Of a stretch of 64,000 bases of DNA, positions 16,940-27,498 are shown one piece after another (the stretch's first letter is position 1; every line of letters begins with the position of its first letter). This stretch comes from CAVYUC01 sp963816685 (GTDB lineage: Bacteria > Bacteroidota > Bacteroidia > Bacteroidales > Prolixibacteraceae): NCBI GenBank assembly GCA_963816685.1, contig CAWFMB010000026.1, forward strand, positions 62,001 through 126,000, written 5' to 3'. The translations under genes were made by a program, and so were the position numbers. A model generated the notes under the pieces. It had not been told where the DNA came from, did not search any database, and saw only the letters and a list, made by a program, of their open reading frames with translations.

Positions 16940-18582
16940 TATTCAATTGGCTTTGCAATAAAATATTCTGTTCCGCTTTCCTTTAATTTTTGCACCGCAT
17001 CCTTTAGGAAACCAGGGAATTTTTCTGACGGAACACGTTTCCACTCTTCAGAACCTTTTATAACCTGATAATCCTTTAAATTCAAAAATTTCTTTTCCTT
17101 TTCTGAAAACACAAGGAAATGATCAGGCTCCTTCGGCAATGCATAAATTGTATCCATACTTACAACATTCAATTTATGGTGACTGTGAATACGAATATTG
17201 GAAGCTGCCCTTATATTGCCGTAAACATAAACTTTTTCAGAAGGGGATATATCCTGCCTGTATAACTCTTCTGTAAGTTGCTCCCCCGGATTTGGCATTA
17301 ATAGCGGGTACAACAAAACAAAAACGTTAAAATAAAGCAACAAAATTAAATTTGCAAGAACAATTTCTTCCGAAACAGACTTCAACATTCCCGAAAACCA
17401 AATCAAAAGTGCAATTCCGCCAACAACAATCCCTGCAAGTAAAACTTTATCTGCCAAAATAAAAACTGCATACAATATATTAATGCAGAATAAAAAAACT
17501 GTTAATCCTAGAAAAACAGTCAATGTTAAACTTTTTCCTTTTGTTTTGGAACCTGTTAAAATAACTGCAAAAAACAATGAAACCAATGGTATAACAGGCA
17601 AAAGATAACGATCATAAAATTTAAACACAGCTCCCGACATTATAATTACCAGCACAACCCACAAAAATATAAATGCAAGAATCGCCTTGGTTTTTTTATC
17701 GGATGCTGATATAAAAGATTTCAAACTTCGTGATTTTGATAAAACAATAAAAATCCAGGGAATCAAAAAAACAAGCAGGTTCACAATTCCAAGAAATGTA
17801 TTTTTCAGTACCTGCATAGTTTTGGAAGAAACACGTCCACCAACCTGATCATTGTAAAAAGACGAAAGATAATCAGAACCATGTTCGACATACATAATGA
17901 TAAACCAGCTCAATGCAACAAGAATAGCTGTAATCAAAGAAGCAGGTTCAAGAATCTGATTTACTTTTTTTCGTTTCCATGGATTTAAAACAAGAAACAG
18001 CATACTCACTCCGGCAAATGCAGCTGCAGGTATCCCTTTTGTTTCAAATGCCAGTGCAGCTCCCAGGTATGCAAACCAGTAATATTTTATCTGTGGGTTT
18101 TCGGCTATTAAAATTTCAAGAAAACCCCACGCACTTATTGTTAGAAAAAGTACAAGTAAAATATCAGGAATTGAACGGCTGGCGCTCATTAACACCAATG
18201 GATTTGAGGCTGTTATAAAAGCTGCAAGCATTGCTGTCTTTTGATTGGCTGTAAGTGACTTTACCATAAAATAAACAATGGAAATCAATAAGCCACCGGC
18301 CAGCCAAAAAAATAAACGCGAAGTAAAAGTACTTACCCCCAGCATTTCATAACTCCCGATTAAAACCCAATAGGTAATAATCGGTTTGAAAAAACGAGGT
18401 GTGCCGTCTGCTTTGTAAGGCGTAAAAATGTCGCCTTTGTCCATCATTTGTAAAACTGCGTCGGTATAATATTTTTCATCCGGAAAATGAAAAACATAAT
18501 CAAGTGCTCCTGGTGCCGAAAAAAGCAAAAAAAGGATTGGCACTATTAACCAGGAATATTTTGGCGGAACAGAAAATTTCAT
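16939..18582 (-). CDS. GT39/ArnT-like membrane glycosyltransferase (first copy)
   Basis: A 547-residue GT-C type integral membrane protein, first of a two-gene unit. Seen: FHFPDEKYYTDAVLQM with the DE motif in the first periplasmic loop, a strand of about eleven hydrophobic segments, and a C-terminal soluble tail (about 435-547). It differs clearly from its downstream partner, so this is an old duplication or two separate families. Both could modify lipid A, a surface polysaccharide or proteins; no neighbouring gene decides this. Confidence 0.85.
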   Translation of the reverse strand: MKFSVPPKYSWLIVPILFLLFSAPGALDYVFHFPDEKYYTDAVLQMMDKGDIFTPYKADGTPRFFKPIITYWVLIGSYEMLGVSTFTSRLFFWLAGGLLISIVYFMVKSLTANQKTAMLAAFITASNPLVLMSASRSIPDILLVLFLTISAWGFLEILIAENPQIKYYWFAYLGAALAFETKGIPAAAFAGVSMLFLVLNPWKRKKVNQILEPASLITAILVALSWFIIMYVEHGSDYLSSFYNDQVGGRVSSKTMQVLKNTFLGIVNLLVFLIPWIFIVLSKSRSLKSFISASDKKTKAILAFIFLWVVLVIIMSGAVFKFYDRYLLPVIPLVSLFFAVILTGSKTKGKSLTLTVFLGLTVFLFCINILYAVFILADKVLLAGIVVGGIALLIWFSGMLKSVSEEIVLANLILLLYFNVFVLLYPLLMPNPGEQLTEELYRQDISPSEKVYVYGNIRAASNIRIHSHHKLNVVSMDTIYALPKEPDHFLVFSEKEKKFLNLKDYQVIKGSEEWKRVPSEKFPGFLKDAVQKLKESGTEYFIAKPIE

Positions 18583-18818
18583 CTTTTCAGGTTAGCAATT
18601 ATAACAAAAGCAACAAATTATAATATATCTCTGCAAAACCTTTCCTTTACTGAATTGCAGCGCAAAAGTGGCATTTTTTTCAGTAATTATAAAATTGAAG
18701 CCGGTAAACTGAAAAATGAATACATGGTTTCGCTGCAAAACTTAACAGAATCATGTTTAAATTATTAAAAGATTTTGCACTCTTTATTCAAACATGGGGC
18801 GATAACGTCTGAATTAAA

Positions 18819-18826
18819 TATATTTG
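18819..18826 (+). promoter_or_regulatory. -7 promoter element of argH
   Basis: TATATTTG is a perfect match to the Bacteroidota -7 consensus TAnnTTTG, 25 bp before the argH ATG. No convincing -33 TTG lies at the usual distance. Confidence 0.4.
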
Positions 18827-18851
18827 TTAAAAATTCAATTATTTATTGCGA

Positions 18852-20183
18852 ATGAAACTTTGGGAAAAAGGAATACCGGTAAACAAAGCCATTGAAAAAT
18901 TTACGGTTGGGAAAGATCGGGAGCTCGATATTTTCCTTGCACCTTACGATATATTAGGTTCGATGGCACATATAACAATGCTTGAATCAGTAGGGTTAAT
19001 CGAAAAAAATGAACTGCCGGTATTGCTTAAAGAACTAAAAAATCTTTACAAATTAGCTCTTTCAGGTAACTTTACAATTGACGAGAATATTGAAGATGTT
19101 CATTCTCAGGTTGAATTTTTGCTCACAAAAAAACTTGGCGATTTGGGAAAGAAAATCCACAGCGGCCGCTCCCGAAACGATCAGGTATTGCTTGATTTGA
19201 AACTTCTTACCCGTGAAGCAATAAAAGAAATAGTGGAAAGCACCGCGAAATTAATTGAGAATTTGTTGGCCCGAAGTGAAGAAACAAAATCAGTTTTGAT
19301 GCCCGGCTACACCCATCTTCAGGTGGCAATGCCATCATCTTTTGGTTTGTGGTTCAGCGCTTACGCCGAAAGTTTAACCGATGACCTTGAATTGTTGCAT
19401 TCTGCTTTTAAAATTACCAATCAAAATCCACTTGGTTCTGCAGCAGGTTACGGCTCTTCGTTTCCGCTTAACAGGCAAATGACAACTAATTTGTTAGGTT
19501 TCAACAACATGAATTACAATGTAGTGTATGCACAAATGGGCCGTGGAAAAGTTGAAAAAATTGTATCATTCGCATTGGCGAATCTGGCAGGGACTTTATC
19601 GAAACTTGCTTTTGATGTCTGCCTTTTTACAAGCCAGAATTTTAATTTTGTACAACTGCCCGCAGAATTCACAACAGGATCGAGTATTATGCCTCACAAA
19701 AAGAACCCGGACGTATTCGAACTTATCCGTGCAAAATGTAATAAAATTCAGGGGATTCCACACCAGATAACATTAATTACCAACAATCTTCCGAGTGGAT
19801 ATTTCCGTGATATGCAGATAGTCAAGGAGGTATTTTTGCCCATTTTTACTGAAATGAATGATTGCCTGAATATTGCAGACCTTGCATTGAAAAATATTTC
19901 AGTAAATGATAAAATTCTTGAGGATGAAAAATACAATTTCATTTTCAGCGTTGAAGAAGTAAACAAGTTGGTTTTAAGCGGAATTCCATTCAGGGAAGCA
20001 TACAGACTGGTGGGCGAAAATATTGAAATGGGCGAGTTTCAACCGGATAAAAAAATAAACCACACTCACGAGGGAAGTATTGGAAATTTATGTTTGGACA
20101 AAGTTGAGGAGAAAAAAAATAATATAATCGCCAACTTCAACTTTAAGGAAATAGAAAATTCTATAAATCAATTAATTAGCTAA
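18852..20183 (+). CDS. argH: Argininosuccinate lyase
   Basis: Last step of arginine synthesis: splits argininosuccinate to arginine and fumarate. The product from ATG 18852 has 443 residues; a TTG six bases upstream is less likely. Seen: DVHSQVEFLL, KIHSGRSRNDQV, the TGSSIMPHKKNPD family signature with the catalytic serine loop, and YTHLQVAMPSSF. It stands alone with its own -7 element, 15 kb from argF', and is followed by gltBD, which supplies glutamate. Confidence 0.97.
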   Translation: MKLWEKGIPVNKAIEKFTVGKDRELDIFLAPYDILGSMAHITMLESVGLIEKNELPVLLKELKNLYKLALSGNFTIDENIEDVHSQVEFLLTKKLGDLGKKIHSGRSRNDQVLLDLKLLTREAIKEIVESTAKLIENLLARSEETKSVLMPGYTHLQVAMPSSFGLWFSAYAESLTDDLELLHSAFKITNQNPLGSAAGYGSSFPLNRQMTTNLLGFNNMNYNVVYAQMGRGKVEKIVSFALANLAGTLSKLAFDVCLFTSQNFNFVQLPAEFTTGSSIMPHKKNPDVFELIRAKCNKIQGIPHQITLITNNLPSGYFRDMQIVKEVFLPIFTEMNDCLNIADLALKNISVNDKILEDEKYNFIFSVEEVNKLVLSGIPFREAYRLVGENIEMGEFQPDKKINHTHEGSIGNLCLDKVEEKKNNIIANFNFKEIENSINQLIS

Positions 20184-20302
20184 AAATCATTAAATACCTG
20201 AAAATGTGATAAATGTCATGTTTTCTGCCATTTATTGTTCTGTTTTCTTTAAAATATGAAGGTTAAGAGTATGTTATTTAACACACTTTTACCTGATTTT
20301 AA

Positions 20303-20333
20303 TTGTAAGATGTTTAGCGAATAATTATTTTTG
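20303..20333 (+). promoter_or_regulatory. Promoter of gltBD
   Basis: TTG (20303-20305) and TATTTTTG (20326-20333) are separated by 20 bp, matching the Bacteroidota -33/-7 layout (TTG, about 19-20 bp, TAnnTTTG). This would start transcription near 20340 and give a leader of about 105 nt before the ATG at 20445. Confidence 0.5.
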
Positions 20334-20444
20334 ATTTCACTTCGTTACAAAAAGTTAGATTTTACTAACAAATTTACAGCGGCTGGTGAAAATTTCCGGT
20401 TAGCTGTAACTGTTTGTAATAAAAATGAATATAAAAAGAAAAAA

Positions 20445-23400
20445 ATGACAGAGATGAGATTACCTGTAGAACAGGGAATGTATAACCCTGAAAATGAACA
20501 TGACAGTTGTGGGATTGGGTTTGTGGCTCATATAAAAGGTAAACCATCACACGATATCGTTAAGAGAGGACTGGAAGTTCTCCGTAATATGGATCACCGT
20601 GGTGCAACAAGTGCCGATAACTCAACAGGAGACGGTGCTGGTTTGCTTATGCAGATTCCTCATGAATATTTTGCGGAAGTATTGAATTTAAATGTTGGCG
20701 AACCTGGGAAATATGGTACAGGACTTGTTTTTCTGCCGAAAGAAAAAAATGAAGCCGATGTATGTCTTGATATTTTATCAAAACATATTAATGATGAAGG
20801 ATTAACTCTGATTTGTTACCGCGATGTGCCAATTGATGGTTCTGCGCCGGGAGAAATTGCAAAAACAACAGAACCTGCAATAAAACAAGTTTTTATAAAA
20901 GCAAATCTTGAACGTGACACACTCGAAAGAAAACTTTATATCGTAAGAAAACTTGCAGAACGTGAAATAAGAGAGTCGGATTTAAAACATAAAGGAAGTT
21001 TTTATCAACCCAGTTTATCAGCAAAGATTATCGTTTATAAAGGCATGTTTACGCCCGAACAATTGAAGAATTATTATCTGGATTTTAAAAACGACAAATT
21101 TAAAAGTGCAATCGCTCTTGTTCATTCAAGATTCAGCACAAATACTTTTCCTACCTGGGATTTGGCACAACCCTTCCGGATTGTTGCCCACAACGGCGAA
21201 ATAAATACAATCCGGGGTAATCGTCTGTGGATGCAGGCACGCGAAGCACTCATGAAATCAGAAGTTTTTGGCGAAGACCTGAAAAAACTCCTTCCAATTA
21301 TTGAAGAAGGAAAATCAGATTCCGCTTCTTTTGATAATGTGCTTGAATTCCTGCATATGACGGGCCGCTCGCTGTCTCATGCACTTTGTATGATGATTCC
21401 GGAATCATTTAATGAAAAAAACCCGATACCGGAAAGTTTAAAAGCATTCTATGAATACCATTCAACAATAATGGAACCTTGGGATGGCCCGGCTTCTATG
21501 GTTTTCTCAGACGGCCGCTATATTGGTGGCACACTCGACAGAAACGGCTTGCGCCCATCGCGTTATGTAATAACCAAAAACGATTTGATTGTAATGGGCT
21601 CCGAAGTTGGGGTGCAAACTTTCAAACCCGATGAAATCAAAATAAAAGGACGTTTGCGTCCCGGGAAAATACTTCTTGTGGATACACAACTTGGAATTAT
21701 TATTCCCGACGAAGAAGTTAAAGAACAATTAAGCCGCAGGAATCCTTACCAAATGTGGTTAAAAGAAAACCGGATGCTCATGAAAGACATCAAAGTAAAG
21801 CAACGGGTTCCTTCTTCAATCGATAATTTTAATGTATACGCAAAAGCTTTTGGATATTCTAAAGAAGATATTTACGGCTTAATACAACCCATGTGCGAAA
21901 CTACAGCCGAACCAACAAGTTCAATGGGAAATGATGTTCCACTGGCTGTATTTTCCGATAAACCGAAACGTTTTTTCGATTACTTCAAGCAAATATTTGC
22001 TCAGGTAACAAACCCGCCTATCGATCCAATTCGCGAAGGGCTTGTAATGGCACTGACAAATTACATCGGTTCATTGCATTCAAATATTCTTGTGGAAACA
22101 CCTGATCATTGCAAGTTGATAAAATTCCTGGGCCCTATTCTTACCAACACCGACCTTGGAAAAATTAAGGATTTAAAGGATGAAATGTTTTCTCACGAAG
22201 TCATTCCGATGGTATTTCCTGTAAAAGAAGGCCTGAAAGGTTTTGAAGCTTCGTTTAACGAAATTTTGAGACATGCAGAAGAAGCTGTCGACAAAAGAAA
22301 AAATTACATCATACTTACTGACAGAAATATAAATGAAAATCAGGCTGCCATTCCTTCATTACTGGCTGTAGCTGCAGTTCACCACCATCTTATTAAAAAA
22401 CAAAAGAGAATGCAGGTGGGAATTATTGTTGAAACTGCTGAAGCCCGCGAGGTGAACCATTTTGCGCTCCTGCTTGGTTACGGTGCAAGTGTAATAAATC
22501 CTTATCTTGCTTTTGCCGCTATAGAACGAATGGTAAATGATGGAAAAATTGAACTGGAATATAAAGAAGCCCGCAAAAATTATATAAAAGCAATTGATAA
22601 AGGTTTGCTGAAGGTACTTTCCAAAATGGGAATCTCTACCCTTCGCAGTTATCACGGAGCACAAATGTTTGAGGCAATTGGTGTGAGTAAAGAATTAATC
22701 GATAAATACTTTAAAGGAACGACTTCAAAAATTGATGGCATCGGGCTGGAAGAAATCTGTAAGGAAGCTACAATGTTTCATGAAGAAGCATTTCGTCCGG
22801 TTAATTCACCCGAACCTCCGCTTTTCAATAACAATGGAATATATGTATGGAGAAAAGATGGTGAACATCATGCATGGAATCCTGAATCAGTTGGTTTGTT
22901 GCAGTGGGCCACACGTACAAACGATTATTTCAAATACAAAGAATACAGTGCTTTAATTGATAAGCAAAATAGTAAACCTGCCTTCATCCGCAGCTGTTTT
23001 AAACATAAAAAAAATCCTATTCCAATCGAAGAAGTTGAACCGATAGAAGAAATCATGAAACGGTTTGTAACCGGGGCAATGTCATACGGTTCAATCAGTA
23101 TTGAAACTCATGAAACGCTGGCCAGAACCATGAATGCAATTGGCGGCCGCAGCAATACCGGTGAAGGAGGTGAAGATCCATCCCGTTTTGGAACCGATCG
23201 AAACAGCAAAATCAAACAGGTAGCCTCAGGCAGGTTTGGTGTTACAAACAACTACCTGATGAATGCAGAAGAATTGCAGATAAAAATTGCTCAGGGTGCA
23301 AAACCCGGAGAAGGAGGTCAGTTGCCCGGTTTTAAAGTGAATAAAATAATCGCTAAAACAAGAAATTCAACTCCGGGAATTACATTGATTTCACCACCGC

Positions 23401-24968
23401 CTCATCATGATATTTATTCTATTGAAGATCTTGCCCAGTTGATTTATGATTTAAAAGCCACAAATCCTGAAGCAAAAGTTTCAGTAAAACTTGTTTCCGA
23501 AGGTGGTGTTGGTACAATTGCAGCCGGTGTTTCAAAAGCATTTGCAGATATTATAATCATTGCAGGTGCTTCCGGTGGAACAGGTGCAAGCCCGGCAAGT
23601 TCAATTAAACATGCAGGTCTGCCAGTTGAATTGGGTATTGCCGAAACACAACAAACGCTTGTTTTAAATAACCTCCGGGGACGGGTAAAACTCCAGGTCG
23701 ATGGTCAGATAAAAAATGGCCGCGATGTAATTACCCTTGCATGCTTGGGAGGTGAAGAGTTTGGCTTTTCAACTGCTGCTTTAATTGTGCTTGGCTGTAT
23801 TATGATGCGCAAATGCCATCTTAATACTTGTCCGGCTGGAATTGCCACGCAGGACGAAACGTTGAGAAAACGATTCATTGGTAAAACAGAATATACCATC
23901 AATTTCTTTAAGTTTGTAGCACAGGAAATCAGGGAATATCTTGCTGAAATGGGATTCCGGAAATTTGAAGACATCGTTGGCCGGACTGATCTATTGGAAG
24001 TTGACAAGGAAGTAATGAACTGGAAAACCGGGAATGTTGACTTTTCAAGATTACTTTATGTCCCTAAAGAAGCAAAAGAATATGCAATTCATAATACACA
24101 CACAAATGCAAGTCCTACAAAAGGACATATGGATTTCGATTTGATTAAGGAAGCCAAAAAAGCAATCCGCGGAATGGAAAAAGTGTGGATGTCACATAAA
24201 ATTGTGAATGTAGATCGCACAACAGGTGCAATGCTTTCCGGCGAAATTTCAAAACGTTACGGCGAAAAAGGATTACCTGAAGATACTATTAACTGCACTT
24301 TCCATGGCACTGCAGGCCAGAGTTTCGGGGCTTTCCTTGTAAAAGGTGTAACTTTCAGGCTCGAAGGTGATTCAAATGATTATATCGGCAAAGGATTGTC
24401 AGGTGGAAAACTTATTGTTGTCCCACCTTCAGGATCCACATTTAAACCGGAAGAAAATATAATTATCGGAAATACATCGTTTTACGGTGCTACCAGCGGC
24501 GAAGCTTATATTCGTGGGGTAGCCGGTGAACGTTTCTGCGTTCGGAACTCCGGGGCAAATGCTGTGGTGGAAGGTACCGGTGATCACTGTTGTGAATATA
24601 TGACAGGCGGTCGCGTTGTGGTTCTTGGAAATACAGGAAGAAATTTTGCTGCAGGTATGAGTGGCGGAATTGCCTACGTGCTGGATGAAAAGGGTGATTT
24701 TGATTACTTCTGCAACAAAGGTCTTGTAGACCTGGTGCCGGTGGAAGATAAAGGAGATGTAAACGAACTGCAGGCAATGATTAACAAACACTTGCTTTAC
24801 ACCCAAAGTTCGCTTGCAGCAAAAATATTAACCAATTGGGAAGAATACCTGCCCAAATTTGTGAAGGTAATTCCATTTGAATACCGAAAAGTACTGGAAG
24901 AACAAAAACTTCTTGAACTTCAAAAGAAGTTACAATTAACGGAAGATGATCCTTCCCGTCACGAATAA
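20445..24968 (+). CDS. gltB: Glutamate synthase, large subunit
   Basis: Hydrolyses glutamine and reductively aminates 2-oxoglutarate to give glutamate. From ATG 20445 the product has 1507 residues, the usual length. A longer frame from a TTG at 20331 overlaps the promoter and is rejected. Domains in order: a class II glutamine amidotransferase whose nucleophile Cys (HDSCGIGF) follows a short propeptide, a central domain, the FMN/2-oxoglutarate domain, the 3Fe-4S cluster motif CIMMRKCHLNTC, and a C-terminal GXGXG beta-helix domain. gltD follows 36 bp later. Confidence 0.97.
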   Translation: MTEMRLPVEQGMYNPENEHDSCGIGFVAHIKGKPSHDIVKRGLEVLRNMDHRGATSADNSTGDGAGLLMQIPHEYFAEVLNLNVGEPGKYGTGLVFLPKEKNEADVCLDILSKHINDEGLTLICYRDVPIDGSAPGEIAKTTEPAIKQVFIKANLERDTLERKLYIVRKLAEREIRESDLKHKGSFYQPSLSAKIIVYKGMFTPEQLKNYYLDFKNDKFKSAIALVHSRFSTNTFPTWDLAQPFRIVAHNGEINTIRGNRLWMQAREALMKSEVFGEDLKKLLPIIEEGKSDSASFDNVLEFLHMTGRSLSHALCMMIPESFNEKNPIPESLKAFYEYHSTIMEPWDGPASMVFSDGRYIGGTLDRNGLRPSRYVITKNDLIVMGSEVGVQTFKPDEIKIKGRLRPGKILLVDTQLGIIIPDEEVKEQLSRRNPYQMWLKENRMLMKDIKVKQRVPSSIDNFNVYAKAFGYSKEDIYGLIQPMCETTAEPTSSMGNDVPLAVFSDKPKRFFDYFKQIFAQVTNPPIDPIREGLVMALTNYIGSLHSNILVETPDHCKLIKFLGPILTNTDLGKIKDLKDEMFSHEVIPMVFPVKEGLKGFEASFNEILRHAEEAVDKRKNYIILTDRNINENQAAIPSLLAVAAVHHHLIKKQKRMQVGIIVETAEAREVNHFALLLGYGASVINPYLAFAAIERMVNDGKIELEYKEARKNYIKAIDKGLLKVLSKMGISTLRSYHGAQMFEAIGVSKELIDKYFKGTTSKIDGIGLEEICKEATMFHEEAFRPVNSPEPPLFNNNGIYVWRKDGEHHAWNPESVGLLQWATRTNDYFKYKEYSALIDKQNSKPAFIRSCFKHKKNPIPIEEVEPIEEIMKRFVTGAMSYGSISIETHETLARTMNAIGGRSNTGEGGEDPSRFGTDRNSKIKQVASGRFGVTNNYLMNAEELQIKIAQGAKPGEGGQLPGFKVNKIIAKTRNSTPGITLISPPPHHDIYSIEDLAQLIYDLKATNPEAKVSVKLVSEGGVGTIAAGVSKAFADIIIIAGASGGTGASPASSIKHAGLPVELGIAETQQTLVLNNLRGRVKLQVDGQIKNGRDVITLACLGGEEFGFSTAALIVLGCIMMRKCHLNTCPAGIATQDETLRKRFIGKTEYTINFFKFVAQEIREYLAEMGFRKFEDIVGRTDLLEVDKEVMNWKTGNVDFSRLLYVPKEAKEYAIHNTHTNASPTKGHMDFDLIKEAKKAIRGMEKVWMSHKIVNVDRTTGAMLSGEISKRYGEKGLPEDTINCTFHGTAGQSFGAFLVKGVTFRLEGDSNDYIGKGLSGGKLIVVPPSGSTFKPEENIIIGNTSFYGATSGEAYIRGVAGERFCVRNSGANAVVEGTGDHCCEYMTGGRVVVLGNTGRNFAAGMSGGIAYVLDEKGDFDYFCNKGLVDLVPVEDKGDVNELQAMINKHLLYTQSSLAAKILTNWEEYLPKFVKVIPFEYRKVLEEQKLLELQKKLQLTEDDPSRHE

Positions 24969-25004
24969 ACAGATATTCAAACTAAAAAAACAGAGCTATT
25001 AGAT

Positions 25005-26432
25005 ATGGGAGATCCAAAAGGTTTTATGATAGTTCCGCGGAAACCAGCGGGATACAGACCTGCCAAAGAAAGAATCTATGATTTTGGTGAAGTTGAGCAA
25101 ACTTTAAATGAAAAAGACAGAAGGTTGCAGGCTTCACGATGCATGGATTGCGGAATACCATTTTGCCACTGGGCTTGCCCGGTGGAAAGTAAAATTCCGG
25201 AATGGCAGGATTCATTGTATAAAGGAAATAAAGAAGAAGCATACTATATTCTTCATTCTACAAATAGTTTTCCTGAAATTACGGGAAGAGTTTGTCCGGC
25301 ACCTTGTGAACATTCATGTGTCCTTGCAATTCATGAAGAACCTGTAACTATTCGTGAAAATGAATGTGCTACAGTTGAACAGGCATTCGATGCCGGAATA
25401 ATTAAGCCAAATCCACCACGCGAAAGAACTACAAAAAATATTGCAATTGTTGGTTCCGGTCCTGCCGGACTTTCAGCTGCCGATTTGCTGAATAAAGCCG
25501 GGCACCGGATTACCGTTTTCGAAAAAAGTGATGCAATCGGTGGACTGCTTCGCTACGGAATTCCGGATTTTAAATTGAATAAAAGAGTTATTGACCGTCG
25601 TCTGGAACTTTTTGTTGACGAGGGAATCGTATTTAAAACAAATACAAATGTAGGTGTTGACATTTCGAAAAATGATTTATTAACTAATTTTGATGCTGTC
25701 TTACTTGCAGTTGGTGCAGAAGATCCGCGAAATCTTCCGGTGGAAGGACGTGATTTGAAAGGAGTTCATTTTGCCATGGATTTTCTTACACAACAAAATA
25801 AAAAAGTAGCAGGGCAAACAATTCCTGAAAGTCAGCGAATCACAGCAAAAGATAAGAATGTACTGATTATTGGTGGTGGCGACACAGGTTCCGATTGTGT
25901 TGGAACTTCAAATCGCCAGCATGCAAAATCAGTAACACAAATTGAAATTCTGCCAAAACCTCCTGAAAAACGAACTGCAAATGATCCCTGGCCTTATTGG
26001 GCAAATGTTTTGCGGACTTCCAGTTCTCACGAAGAAGGTTGCCAACGGCGCTGGAGCCTTTCCACAAAACGATTTATAGGTGAAAACGGAAAATTAAAAC
26101 AGGTGGAACTGGTAAAGGTGGAATGGGAAAAAGATGAAACCGGAAAGTGGATTTTAAAAGAATTGCCCGGAACAAATGAAGTTATGGATGTAGATCTCGT
26201 TTTACTGGCAATGGGTTTTACACAACCCGTGCACAGCGGATTGCTGGATAGTCTGGGTGTTGAATATGATAATCGTGGAAATGTTAAGGTTAATGGAAAC
26301 AAACAAACTTCAGTAGATAAAATTTTTGCAGCAGGCGATTCAGAAAAAGGAGCCAGCCTTGTAGTTCATGCCATTCAGGCCGGGAAAGTTGCGGCTCATT
26401 ACATTAATGAATATGTGCGGGCAGAAAAATAA
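25005..26432 (+). CDS. gltD: Glutamate synthase, small subunit
   Basis: NADPH-oxidising flavoprotein that feeds electrons to GltB. It has 475 residues, the normal length. Seen: N-terminal iron-sulfur cysteines (SRCMDCGIPFCHWACP and GRVCPAPCEHSC), the FAD-binding GSGPAGLSAADLL near residue 150, the NADPH-binding IIGGGDTGSDCVG near 288, and a C-terminal FAAGDSEKGASLVVHAI. It is co-transcribed with gltB (36-bp gap). A large palindrome follows the stop. Confidence 0.97.
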   Translation: MGDPKGFMIVPRKPAGYRPAKERIYDFGEVEQTLNEKDRRLQASRCMDCGIPFCHWACPVESKIPEWQDSLYKGNKEEAYYILHSTNSFPEITGRVCPAPCEHSCVLAIHEEPVTIRENECATVEQAFDAGIIKPNPPRERTTKNIAIVGSGPAGLSAADLLNKAGHRITVFEKSDAIGGLLRYGIPDFKLNKRVIDRRLELFVDEGIVFKTNTNVGVDISKNDLLTNFDAVLLAVGAEDPRNLPVEGRDLKGVHFAMDFLTQQNKKVAGQTIPESQRITAKDKNVLIIGGGDTGSDCVGTSNRQHAKSVTQIEILPKPPEKRTANDPWPYWANVLRTSSSHEEGCQRRWSLSTKRFIGENGKLKQVELVKVEWEKDETGKWILKELPGTNEVMDVDLVLLAMGFTQPVHSGLLDSLGVEYDNRGNVKVNGNKQTSVDKIFAAGDSEKGASLVVHAIQAGKVAAHYINEYVRAEK

Positions 26433-26462
26433 AACAACATTTTTTTGTAAAAACTAAATGTA

Positions 26463-26533
26463 GCAGAAGTAGCCGGTAACCAACAGTTAAAAACTGCTGT
26501 TTTACTTCCCGGTTTTTCACCGGCTGCTTCTGC
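26463..26533. terminator. Nested 71-nt palindrome between gltD and the acyltransferases
   Basis: GCAGAAGTAGCCGGT (26463-26477) faces ACCGGCTGCTTCTGC (26519-26533): 15-bp arms with one G-U-type mismatch. The 41-nt interior has its own small hairpin (CAGTT/AACTG at 26484-26496). It lies between two convergent genes and overlaps the start of the sequence past the minus-strand stop, so a bidirectional terminator is the simplest reading, although no clean T-run follows the outer stem. Confidence 0.45.
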
Positions 26534-26539
26534 TGCACT

Positions 26540-27484
26540 TTATAGTGTAAGCGATACATCTTCCGGTCGATTATGTTTCCAACGACGATGCGACCATAAG
26601 TAATATTCAGGTTCATCCTGAATTACTTCTTCCATTTTCCTGATATATTTCAATAAAATTTCCTTTGGTTCAACTTCTGCTGGCTGCTCAACAAGTGGGG
26701 TAAGCAAAACTGTGTATTTACCACGGCCAACTTTTTTTGTATGGTGAAAAAATACCGGCTGATTCGTTTTTGCGGCCACTTTTTCAGGCCCTGAAAAAAA
26801 AGGCGCCTCCCTGTTCAAAAAAATGGTCCAGAATTTTGAAGTTGCCGGTGGAGATTGATCTGCCCCCAACCACAAAACAGTTGGCTTTCCTAGTTTACTA
26901 AATTCAAGAACCTTACGCGCCGACTTATGCACCGGAACACACTTCACTCCCCATTTTTCCCGTGAATCCAGGATGAATTTTTCCATTGCCCTGTTTCCGC
27001 GAACCGGATTGTAAAGCGATATGATCTGGTGATTAATTTCAAGTTGAAAAGCACTTCCCCACTCCCAGTTGTTATGATGCATGCCCAAAACAATCATACT
27101 TCTGTTGTTATTATAATGTTGCTCAAATGCTTCAACACCTTCAAATTTTATGTGTTTGCTGATTTGACTTTTACTCATGCCATGCATTTTCACCGTTTCA
27201 AGCATCAAATCGCATAAATGGCGATAAAACTTTCGTGCAATTGAATTTATTTCCTGCACGCTCTTTTCCGGAAATGCATGCTGCAAATTGCCGAGAATTA
27301 CATTTCGGCGGTACTTAATTACATACTGTAAAAGAAAAAACAAAACATCCGAAATCCTGTAAATAACAAAAAAAGGTAAGCGTGAAATTGAAACAAGAAT
27401 ACCAACTATTAAACGATTAAAAACCTTTTTAAAAAAGTTTTCATGAAAACGTTTATCCGCTTTTTCAAGATTCTTATCTACCAT
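26540..27484 (-). CDS. LpxL/HtrB-like lysophospholipid acyltransferase (second copy)
   Basis: A 314-residue inner-membrane acyltransferase of the LpxL family, which adds secondary acyl chains to lipid A or related lipids using acyl-ACP. Seen: an N-terminal membrane anchor region, the catalytic His-x4-acid motif MHHNNWEWG, and a conserved C-terminus YYLWSHRRWKHNRP. It lies 14 bp downstream of a paralogue with the same motifs. Which lipid it acts on is not shown; Bacteroidota usually have under-acylated lipid A. Confidence 0.88.
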   Translation of the reverse strand: MVDKNLEKADKRFHENFFKKVFNRLIVGILVSISRLPFFVIYRISDVLFFLLQYVIKYRRNVILGNLQHAFPEKSVQEINSIARKFYRHLCDLMLETVKMHGMSKSQISKHIKFEGVEAFEQHYNNNRSMIVLGMHHNNWEWGSAFQLEINHQIISLYNPVRGNRAMEKFILDSREKWGVKCVPVHKSARKVLEFSKLGKPTVLWLGADQSPPATSKFWTIFLNREAPFFSGPEKVAAKTNQPVFFHHTKKVGRGKYTVLLTPLVEQPAEVEPKEILLKYIRKMEEVIQDEPEYYLWSHRRWKHNRPEDVSLTL

Positions 27485-27498
27485 TTAAATTAAGATTA

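Noticed and set aside
24429..24806. Two overlapping minus-strand frames in the gltB 3' end
   Set aside because: They are antisense to the conserved GXGXG domain of GltB and have no support.
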